Positions 1 through 5,614 of a stretch of 5,798 nt of DNA are shown here, piece by piece. Source of the stretch: Euryarchaeota archaeon UBA501 (GTDB lineage: Archaea > Thermoplasmatota > Poseidoniia > Poseidoniales > Thalassarchaeaceae). The stretch's first letter is position 1. Each line of letters begins with the position of its first letter. Below the pieces are notes generated by a model. It saw only the letters and a list, made by a program, of their open reading frames with translations. It was not told the DNA's origin and ran no database searches. The translations under genes and the position numbers were made by a program. The stretch is taken from contig DAVT01000055.1 of assembly GCA_002505685.1 (NCBI GenBank), positions 1 through 5,798 of the forward strand, read 5' to 3'.

Positions 1-84
1 TTGATGGATGCTATCGAAAACATCCACAACATGTTTTGGAACGTCAAAGGCCGAAGCGAAATCTCGTGGGTCCGCGCGAGTTGA
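1..84 (+). CDS. sodN: Nickel superoxide dismutase, C-terminal end (partial)
   Basis: Frame 1 is open from the left edge to a TGA at 82-84 and encodes 27 residues starting LMDAIENIHNMFW. This resembles the last helix of NiSOD, whose C-terminus in Streptomyces reads roughly ALDYIAQIDKIFWETKK, with the Ile-x-x-hydrophobic-Phe-Trp pattern kept. NiSOD is a small hexameric enzyme that dismutates superoxide. Its nickel is held by an N-terminal hook exposed by proteolysis, and that part lies outside the window. The next gene encodes the matching maturation protease, which strongly supports the call. After the Phe-Trp-x-x-Lys motif there is an extra tail of about 11 residues (GRSEISWVRAS) that I do not remember from characterised NiSODs. 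The 5' part of the gene is missing, so the family is inferred from a short stretch plus context. Confidence 0.72.
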   Translation: MMDAIENIHNMFWNVKGRSEISWVRAS

Positions 85-88
85 GCGA

Positions 89-367
89 TTGTCTCGAATT
101 GTGGTGCGAATCCACGGCGATAGCATGTGGCCTACGTTTCGCGATGGAGATCAGGTCGAAGCGGTTGCAGGACTTTTGCCTGAATTAGGCGACATCGTCG
201 TGGCCAAGCATCCGTGGAAATCGGTTCACATTGTCAAACGAGTGAAAGATATTCAGCCATCCGGGTTTTTTCTTGAAGGAGACAATCCAGACCCCACAGG
301 TAGTGAAGATTCACACAACTTCGGACCTATTCCTGCATCATTGATAATCGCAGCTATTCCCAATTGA
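89..367 (+). CDS. sodX: Nickel-type superoxide dismutase maturation protease (S26 family)
   Basis: From the TTG at 89 this encodes about 92 residues, matching the short NiSOD-protease family. Visible blocks, numbered from that start, are GDSMWPTFRDGD with Ser12 as nucleophile, GDIVVAKHP near 34-42, VKRV with Lys50 as general base, the GDN turn at 64-66 and EDSHNFGPIP near 73-82. These are the boxes of signal peptidase I-like Ser/Lys proteases. No membrane segment is visible, so it is probably cytosolic. Its role would be to remove the NiSOD leader and expose the nickel-binding N-terminus. It begins 4 bases after the sodN stop, so the two are probably co-transcribed. An in-frame ATG at 8 would add 27 residues that overlap sodN by 77 bases and lie outside the conserved domain, so I prefer TTG 89. 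GTG at 101 or 104 are alternatives. The family call is firm; the start is less so. Confidence 0.85.
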   Translation: MSRIVVRIHGDSMWPTFRDGDQVEAVAGLLPELGDIVVAKHPWKSVHIVKRVKDIQPSGFFLEGDNPDPTGSEDSHNFGPIPASLIIAAIPN

Positions 368-374
368 GTTCCGC

Positions 375-384
375 TTTTGTTAAG
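375..384 (+). promoter_or_regulatory. Possible archaeal TATA-like box for the 408 gene
   Basis: TTTTGTTAAG is centred about 28 bases before the GTG at 408. This is the spacing expected of a TATA box when transcription begins at the start codon. The gene has no Shine-Dalgarno motif, which fits a leaderless message. The match to an archaeal TATA box is weak, and the T-rich run could equally help terminate the sodN-sodX transcript that ends at 367. Confidence 0.25.
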
Positions 385-407
385 TCATGTAGGGTTTACA
401 CCCAACT

Positions 408-1580
408 GTGGCAGAGGATTTCACCAGCTTGCTCATCGCTGTGGGCGTACTGCTCTCCCCGATTATCCTCGCCTTGCCATTGCGCTTTTGGTGGACCTTC
501 CGAGTTGGGAACCAACCAGAACACGTTCGTTATCGAAGTTGGGTTAGACAGGTCCTAGACGCAGGTGAGCCCCTTTCTACTAGACGTCAAGAGTTGGACC
601 ATTTGGCGCGGGGACTGCCGATTGACGTTACGCGCCAAGGGCGAATAGAAATGGATGTGCTACACCCCCTGAAATTACCACATTTCATGCTACTTCCTGT
701 TCTGATTTTGTCTCCCTTGGTTGGACTGATTGGGGCCATACTCTTCATTCTGTTATTCCCATTGATACTCATCGCAGAATGGGTGCTGATTGATCGTGGT
801 CTATTGGCAAAAATCATCGATTTCATCATGCGATTGATGCACTGGGGAATCATTGGCATTCACCGCCTAGATACAGGAGTTAGAGATGAAGATGCAATGG
901 TTGAGCATATGCATCGATTGCCAACAACTGCATTTTTGGGATTGTTTTGTTATCTCATCGTTTCCTATATGCCCCTACCATCTTGGCTTGGAATTGCATT
1001 TACCGTCACTCTTTTCCTATTGCTGACGAGCATTATTGTAATCGTTAAGGCCGCTTCACACGGCGAATTGGTTTTCGCCGATACCAGTCAGAGAAGGCTG
1101 CAACCCATGGAGCGACTTGTTGACGATATTCTTGCACCTGTTGTGGGTTTGGGATTGCTTTTCCTTCTCAGTAGACAGTTATTCCTTACTCAAATCGGTG
1201 CTAGTAACTCAGTTTTCGCTGACCCTATTTGGTTTGCTGGGATTGTACTCATCGTCTTGTATAGTGCTGCTGCGGTTGCAATCATGGTAGAAATCTCATT
1301 CTTTGGATTGCGATCTGAGAGAGTCCGAATGGTCTTCCAAAACCAGATTGTGGAAAAATACAACCCTATTTTGTACGCATTTACAAGGGAACACGATAGA
1401 ATGGAGTTGAACCCGATTCGTACCCTCAAAGAACACCTAGTGCATGGTGAAAGTGAGATTGAACAAAACGAACCGTTCAACTTTGAAGATATGCTCCGAG
1501 CTCCTTCCACGTTGCAGGAGGGGGAAGATGCAACACCGCCTAAGGCACCTGAAATTGAATCGTTTGATGATTCAGATTAA
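408..1580 (+). CDS. Uncharacterised multi-pass membrane protein
   Basis: I do not recognise this 390-residue protein. Hydrophobic segments suggest about seven membrane spans: one at about 6-28, a long stretch at 92-128 that could hold two, then about 172-190, 192-214, 240-260 and 273-300. A hydrophilic, Arg-rich region (31-90) follows the first span, and another charged stretch with His and Asp/Glu (about 129-170) follows the hairpin. The tail (302-390) is soluble and becomes acidic and Pro-rich, ending in FDDSD. No transporter signature, catalytic motif or CxxC is visible. The GTG start is the first possible in frame, because a TAG stop lies at 390-392 and no other start codon falls between them. 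No ribosome site precedes it, so translation may be leaderless. Its TAA overlaps the stop of the convergent Fe-S carrier gene. Function unknown; a structural or lipid-associated role cannot be told from transport. Confidence 0.75.
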   Translation: MAEDFTSLLIAVGVLLSPIILALPLRFWWTFRVGNQPEHVRYRSWVRQVLDAGEPLSTRRQELDHLARGLPIDVTRQGRIEMDVLHPLKLPHFMLLPVLILSPLVGLIGAILFILLFPLILIAEWVLIDRGLLAKIIDFIMRLMHWGIIGIHRLDTGVRDEDAMVEHMHRLPTTAFLGLFCYLIVSYMPLPSWLGIAFTVTLFLLLTSIIVIVKAASHGELVFADTSQRRLQPMERLVDDILAPVVGLGLLFLLSRQLFLTQIGASNSVFADPIWFAGIVLIVLYSAAAVAIMVEISFFGLRSERVRMVFQNQIVEKYNPILYAFTREHDRMELNPIRTLKEHLVHGESEIEQNEPFNFEDMLRAPSTLQEGEDATPPKAPEIESFDDSD

Positions 1581-1966
1581 CGGAAGGATTTGCCACAACT
1601 GCAGGCCTTCTGCGCATTGGGGTTGATGACCTTGAATCCGCCACCCATCAGACTGTTGACAAAATCGAGTGTGATGCCGGATAATTGCACACTATCCTTG
1701 TCATGAACGGCGATTGTGATACCATCACAACTGATGAATTGCCAGCCCTCATCCGTAGGTCGTGACTGGATTTGAAGGTCGTACATGAATCCTGAGCAAC
1801 CACCTCCAAGCACACTGACGACGAGAACATCACCATCATCGGCATTGTTCATGGCCCCTTCCATTGCTGTCATGGCTTCGTCGGTGACATCGATTGTGAC
1901 AGGTACGACTTGGATGTCATCGGACATCGGCAAGGCAAAAGTGGTCCCACAGTCATCATCGGACAT
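1577..1966 (-). CDS. A-type iron-sulfur cluster carrier (IscA/ErpA/HesB family)
   Basis: The 129-residue protein has the family's three cluster-binding cysteines: Cys57 in GGGCSGFMYDL, and Cys122 and Cys124 in the C-terminal ACSCGKSF. GFKVINPNA (110-118) is the usual block just before the CxC. Members take up Fe-S clusters and pass them to apo-enzymes in the cytosol. It is the last gene of a likely operon, 25 bases after the molybdenum oxidoreductase, so that enzyme is a natural client by inference. The ATG at 1966 is chosen because TGAGG lies 7 bases upstream. A second ATG at 1927 would give 116 residues, closer to the usual family size, but has no ribosome site. The extra N-terminus is acidic and contains one additional Cys at residue 6. 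IscA, ErpA and SufA cannot be separated by sequence alone. Confidence 0.9.
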   Translation of the reverse strand: MSDDDCGTTFALPMSDDIQVVPVTIDVTDEAMTAMEGAMNNADDGDVLVVSVLGGGCSGFMYDLQIQSRPTDEGWQFISCDGITIAVHDKDSVQLSGITLDFVNSLMGGGFKVINPNAQKACSCGKSFR

Positions 1967-1973
1967 GCTACTG

Positions 1974-1978
1974 CCTCA
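1974..1978 (-). promoter_or_regulatory. Shine-Dalgarno site of the Fe-S carrier gene
   Basis: On the minus strand TGAGG sits 7 bases before the ATG at 1966. No comparable motif precedes the in-frame ATG at 1927, so this site decides the start in favour of the longer protein. It lies in the 25-base gap after the oxidoreductase stop, as expected for an internal operon gene. Confidence 0.55.
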
Positions 1979-1991
1979 AGGGCGACCATTT

Positions 1992-4256
1992 TCAATCCTT
2001 GTGAAGGGCCACACTGACTTCGACCCATTTCGACGTGGGGGTATTGCTACCCTTAGCAACGGATTCAAGCGGGATTAGCACATTTGCTTCAGGGAAGTAT
2101 GCGGCTAGATTTCCCCTAGGGATTTGGTATGGCACAACTTTCCATTTTGGTGAGTTGATTGCCCTTCCATTAAAGTGGCTGGTGATGTCAACACATTGCG
2201 ATGGCTTTAGCCCCATATTTTCCATATCTACGGGGTTCATCATTACGATTCTTCTGGCGTTGTACACCCCCCGGTAACGATCATCCATGCCGTATATGGT
2301 CGTGTTATACTGGTCATGGCTCCTGAGTGTCATTAAGATAAATCGGTCCTCAGCAATGTTCCGCTCAGGGAATTTGTGCACACGCATCATCGCCTTGCCT
2401 GTGGGTGTGTTCCATGTCGGGCCGTCACGAGGCCCGTTTGGGAGATAGAAACCCCCTTTGTTGCGGACTCGAACATTATAATCGTCAAATCCAGGTAACA
2501 CCGATTCGATTAAATCGCGTGTTCGGTCATGATCTCCGCCAAATTTTCCCCATGAAAATGGAGATGAGCCGAAGCATGCTTCGCCAATGCCTGCAATGAT
2601 GGATGGTTCGCTGCGAAGATGGGATGAGGCAGGTACGATTTTACCTGTTGATGAATGGACCACACCCATTGAATTCTCGACGGTTACAAAACCGGCAGGA
2701 TCTATCTCTGTTCGTCCAAGGCAAGGCAAAATCAGTGCTTGTTTTCCTGTGACCAAATGGCTCCGATTTAATTTGGTCGAAATTTGAACTGTGAGGTCAA
2801 TTTTTCTCAAACCATTGGCCACTTCTTCAGTATCAGACATCGCCGAGAGTATATTGCCTCCAAGAGCCATGAACAATTTGACAGAATTTTCGCGAGCGGC
2901 ATGCACGAATTGCACGCTATCGTATCCAGAAGTCCGCGGCATTGGAATTCCTGTAGCCGCTTCACAGGCAGCCAAAAATGCCTCACTTGGATGATGATTG
3001 ATGCCCACCGTCCGATCACCCTGAACATTCGAATGACCCCTGACCGGGCAGGCTCCTGCACCGGGTCTACCGAAATGGCCACCTGCGAGTAATATGTTGC
3101 TAGCCTCCTGAATCGTGGCTACAGCATTTTCATGTTGCGTAATTCCCATCGCCCAACAGATAATCAGATTCTTCGATTTCGAAACCGCCTGCCCAAGTTC
3201 AGTAATTCGCTCTTGCTCGATTCCTGATTGGGCTACGATAGATTCCCATTCAAGTGATTCGATATTTGACTTCCAATCCTCAAAACCATCCACATGGTTG
3301 TCGATGAATTTCCAATCCAGATTTCCTTCTTCCAGAATTACTTTCGAGACGCCCTGTAGAAGTGCTTGGTCACCTCCGATTCTTACTGGATAGTGGGAAT
3401 CAGCAATCGGAGTACCTCGGCCCATCAACCTGAAAATTTCTTGAGGGTGCTTGAAGCGATTAAGGCCCGTTTCCATCAACGGATTGATACTAATCACAGA
3501 GCCCCCATTACGCTTGGTTTGTGCAAGCGCCGAGAGCATTCGAGGGTGGTTCGTACCTGGGTTTTGTCCGATAATCAAGACCAAATCTGCATGATTAAAA
3601 CAATCTAATTTGACTGTGCCTTTCCCGATTCCAATCGATTGACTGAGAGCCACTCCACTAGATTCATGGCACATGTTACTACAATCTGGAAGATTGTTCG
3701 TTCCAATTTGTCGAGATAGTGTACCCCACAAGAATGCTGCTTCGTTCGAGGCGCGTCCCGAAGTATACAGGACTGCTTGATTTGGATTTTCAAGTTCCTC
3801 AACTGCGGATGCAATCATCGAAAATGCGTCGTCCCAGCTAATTCTTTGGTAGTGGTTAGAATCATTTTTCAGAACCATCGGTTCTGTCAAACGGCCTAGT
3901 TTGTCCAACTCCATGTCTGAATATGCTGACCATTCTTGAACCGATTTTGATGACAAGACCTCCGGATTCAAGCGCTTCTTTGTAGCTTCAGTAGCAAAGG
4001 CCTTTGCTCCATTTTCACAAAACTCGAAGCCTGAACGGTGATCGTCTGGATCAGGCCATGCACAACCGGGGCAGTCATATCCATCAAACCGATTAACTGT
4101 TCGCATGGTCTTCAAGGTTCGACCAAAACCTGCTTCTGCAAATCCTATTCCGAAGGACTTTGCCACCCCGGTAATTCCAGCTGCCACACTTTTCGGTTTA
4201 CCAATTTTCAGACGCTCCGATTCAATGGGAGGCAGGCTATTGACATCCTCGCGCAT
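1992..4256 (-). CDS. ydeP: FdhF/YdeP-family molybdopterin oxidoreductase, alpha subunit
   Basis: A 754-residue bis-MGD oxidoreductase closely resembling E. coli YdeP, as I recall that sequence. Shared blocks include YDCPGCAWPDP near 60-70, NNLPDCSNMCHE near 187-198, GQNPGTNHPRML, RGHSNVQGDRTVGI, TKLNRSHL and RSHDQYNTTIYGMDDRYRGV. Cys196 is the likely Mo ligand, aligned with the selenocysteine of E. coli FdhF, and is followed by the catalytic-type His197. Cys62, Cys65 and Cys80 form an N-terminal cluster site, with no clear fourth Cys nearby. The dinucleotide-binding domain runs from about 637 to the end. There is no Tat signal or membrane span, so it is probably cytosolic. The substrate is unknown: the family is often named formate dehydrogenase, but YdeP is linked to acid resistance. 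The ATG at 4256 follows AGGTGA at a 4-base spacing; a GTG at 4283 would add 9 residues and has no such site. The gene lies 8 bases after fdhD. Confidence 0.93.
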   Translation of the reverse strand: MREDVNSLPPIESERLKIGKPKSVAAGITGVAKSFGIGFAEAGFGRTLKTMRTVNRFDGYDCPGCAWPDPDDHRSGFEFCENGAKAFATEATKKRLNPEVLSSKSVQEWSAYSDMELDKLGRLTEPMVLKNDSNHYQRISWDDAFSMIASAVEELENPNQAVLYTSGRASNEAAFLWGTLSRQIGTNNLPDCSNMCHESSGVALSQSIGIGKGTVKLDCFNHADLVLIIGQNPGTNHPRMLSALAQTKRNGGSVISINPLMETGLNRFKHPQEIFRLMGRGTPIADSHYPVRIGGDQALLQGVSKVILEEGNLDWKFIDNHVDGFEDWKSNIESLEWESIVAQSGIEQERITELGQAVSKSKNLIICWAMGITQHENAVATIQEASNILLAGGHFGRPGAGACPVRGHSNVQGDRTVGINHHPSEAFLAACEAATGIPMPRTSGYDSVQFVHAARENSVKLFMALGGNILSAMSDTEEVANGLRKIDLTVQISTKLNRSHLVTGKQALILPCLGRTEIDPAGFVTVENSMGVVHSSTGKIVPASSHLRSEPSIIAGIGEACFGSSPFSWGKFGGDHDRTRDLIESVLPGFDDYNVRVRNKGGFYLPNGPRDGPTWNTPTGKAMMRVHKFPERNIAEDRFILMTLRSHDQYNTTIYGMDDRYRGVYNARRIVMMNPVDMENMGLKPSQCVDITSHFNGRAINSPKWKVVPYQIPRGNLAAYFPEANVLIPLESVAKGSNTPTSKWVEVSVALHKD

Positions 4257-4260
4257 TGTC

Positions 4261-4266
4261 TCACCT
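4261..4266 (-). promoter_or_regulatory. Shine-Dalgarno site of the ydeP-like gene
   Basis: AGGTGA on the minus strand ends 4 bases before the ATG at 4256 and overlaps the TAG stop of fdhD (4265-4267). It is a six-base match to the anti-SD consensus and suggests translational coupling. It is the main reason to prefer ATG 4256 over GTG 4283. Confidence 0.65.
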
Positions 4267-5032
4267 AACCTGATATTCTCCACGCGCCAGTGTATACATT
4301 ACATCTGCTTTCACGAGCAAATCCGATAAGAGTGATTCCGTGTTGCCTAGCGAGTTGAATCGCCAATGTTGTGGGGGCTCCAATCGCGATAATACAAGGC
4401 GAACCCGATACCACTGCTTTCTGAACCATCTCAAAGGATACTCTCCCACTGAGCAAGAATCCTAGGTTTGAGAGGGGAAGTGATTCAAGCGATTTCCCAA
4501 TGATTTTGTCCATCGCATTATGACGACCAACATCCTCGGACAGATTCTCAATTTCCAGTTCTTGATTAAATGTAGCAACCGCATGCATCCCTCCAGTCGA
4601 GTGGAAAAATGATTGTGAATCATTCAACATTTCAATGAGGTGCCCGATATCTGCGATTTTGAGTTCAAAACCTGTGGATGGTATCGGCTTTGGATTTCGG
4701 GCCATGACGGATTCCAGAGATGCGCTTCCACAAACGCCACATGCACTAGACCGAACAAATCCCCGATTGTGACCGTCTGCGGTCAAATCTCCATCGATGA
4801 GAACGACATTTCCTACTACACGGATTTGTACGATTTCTGAAAGGTCGGTTAGGATGCCCTCGGTGTATAGCAGACCGAGAGCAAGCTCACGATCTTGACC
4901 CGGCGTGCGCATAGTCGTAATCCACGGCGAACCATTGATTTGTATCTCCAATGGTTCTTCGACTGCAACATTTTCCTCAACAGGTTTCGCACCGTTTGGT
5001 GCCATCCTTTGAGCTGCAATCCGCTCCTCCAT
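4265..5032 (-). CDS. fdhD: FdhD, sulfurtransferase for molybdenum cofactor maturation
   Basis: The 255-residue protein has the FdhD signatures: SACGVCGSASL with the Cys98-x2-Cys101 pair that carries the sulfur, STGGMHAVA near 145-153, EDVGRHNAMDKIIG near 166-179, LSGRVSFEMVQKA near 194-206, and GSPCIIAIGAPTTLAI near 210-225, followed by IGFAR and CNVYTG near the C-terminus. In E. coli, FdhD relays sulfur from IscS to the bis-MGD cofactor of formate dehydrogenase, a step required for activity. Length and domain are complete. It is the first gene of a minus-strand set, directly upstream of the YdeP-like enzyme that is its presumed client. The ATG at 5032 has no ribosome site before it. A second in-frame ATG at 5005 would drop only nine residues. 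Whether transcription starts just upstream or reads through from the SLOG gene, 60 bases away, cannot be settled here. Confidence 0.96.
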   Translation of the reverse strand: MEERIAAQRMAPNGAKPVEENVAVEEPLEIQINGSPWITTMRTPGQDRELALGLLYTEGILTDLSEIVQIRVVGNVVLIDGDLTADGHNRGFVRSSACGVCGSASLESVMARNPKPIPSTGFELKIADIGHLIEMLNDSQSFFHSTGGMHAVATFNQELEIENLSEDVGRHNAMDKIIGKSLESLPLSNLGFLLSGRVSFEMVQKAVVSGSPCIIAIGAPTTLAIQLARQHGITLIGFARESRCNVYTGAWRISG

Positions 5033-5092
5033 TATATGTGCGTGGGCGCTATTGATTCAAGGGCCTGTCGGCAAGTTCGCACTGAAATGGAC

Positions 5093-5542
5093 TTAATCGA
5101 CACGAATCACTCGGCACGGGATGCCTTGTTTCTCAGCCATTTCAATTACAACTTCAGTCCATTTGCTTGTAGGAGAAGGGAAGGCAATAATGTGGGTAGC
5201 TGCACTGAGTAATTCGTTAGTGAGTGAGGTTGGGGCTTCTTTGCGACCCTGATCTTCAAGTCCACTACGCGGAGCGTTCCATGCTTCGGAAAATACAGCG
5301 TAAGGAACATTGTGATTGTCAGCCCAACGTTCGGCAAGATAGTCGACCCCACTTGCCCCCCCCGTAATTATCAGGTCTGGGTGCGCCTCCTCCTCGGCCC
5401 AATTGTCTAGGGCCCCCTCAACAACTGAATAGTCATAAAATCGACTTGATCCGACCACAACGAGATTGATAATTCGTCCATCTTTGTTCAAATCTTTCCC
5501 GCCGAGCCGGACTATTACTTCTCGACCCCCGTCACTTGTCAT
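5093..5542 (-). CDS. DUF2493/YspA-type SLOG domain protein
   Basis: The 149-residue protein shows a Rossmann-like SLOG fold pattern. A hydrophobic strand and GSSRFYDY occur near 24-38, PDLIITGGASGVDYLAERWA near 55-74, then VPYAVFSEAW near 79-88, and a late IIAFPSPTSKWTEVVIEMA near 118-136 ahead of GIPCRVIRV. The Gly-Gly-Ala-x-Gly-Val/Ala-Asp loop is typical of the YspA/cpYpsA-related branch, which is thought to bind nucleotides or their derivatives. No partner domain is fused. An N-terminal extension of about 22 residues precedes the first strand. The usual Lys-Gly-Thr of the last loop reads Lys-Trp-Thr here. It lies on the same strand as fdhD with a 60-base gap and no T-tract between, so co-transcription is possible but a link to molybdenum enzymes is not shown. 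The specific ligand is unknown. Confidence 0.85.
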   Translation of the reverse strand: MTSDGGREVIVRLGGKDLNKDGRIINLVVVGSSRFYDYSVVEGALDNWAEEEAHPDLIITGGASGVDYLAERWADNHNVPYAVFSEAWNAPRSGLEDQGRKEAPTSLTNELLSAATHIIAFPSPTSKWTEVVIEMAEKQGIPCRVIRVD

Positions 5543-5564
5543 GTAACTTCATGACATTGTACCG

Positions 5565-5571
5565 AAATAAA
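5565..5571 (-). promoter_or_regulatory. Possible archaeal TATA box of the SLOG gene
   Basis: On the minus strand TTTATTT is centred about 26 bases before the ATG at 5542, the distance expected for a leaderless archaeal transcript. No strong Shine-Dalgarno motif precedes that ATG. It follows the T-tract at 5584-5589, so the gap has the order terminator then promoter. The match is suggestive only. Confidence 0.4.
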
Positions 5572-5583
5572 CCCATCTATTGC

Positions 5584-5589
5584 AAAAAA
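5584..5589 (-). terminator. T-tract terminator after the TPR gene
   Basis: The minus strand reads GTTGTTTTTTGC, with six consecutive T, about 25 bases after the TPR stop. Archaeal termination commonly uses such T-runs without a hairpin, and I see no strong stem here. It is well placed to end the TPR transcript ahead of the SLOG gene. Confidence 0.45.
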
Positions 5590-5614
5590 CAACGGAAATT
5601 CGCTATTTTTTACG

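Noticed and set aside
1..88. N-terminal extension of sodX from ATG 8
   Set aside because: It overlaps the sodN C-terminus almost completely and shows no similarity to the protease family, whose members begin close to the Ser box.
2035..3608. Several plus-strand open frames of 60-100 codons opposite the oxidoreductase gene
   Set aside because: They lie antisense to a strongly conserved gene, share no family motifs and look like shadow frames.
1992..4256. Selenocysteine-type formate dehydrogenase
   Set aside because: The Mo-ligand position is an ordinary Cys codon and the frame is uninterrupted, so there is no in-frame TGA to decode.
5033..5092. Search for a promoter, tRNA or riboswitch between the SLOG gene and fdhD
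   Set aside because: No convincing TATA box, T-tract, tRNA fold or Moco-riboswitch-like structure was seen in these 60 bases. The TATATA-like bases touching the fdhD ATG are too close to act as a TATA box.
5541..5557. Partial palindrome ATGTAACTTCATGACAT before the SLOG start
   Set aside because: Only four outer bases pair cleanly, with mismatches inside, so it is too weak to call an operator.
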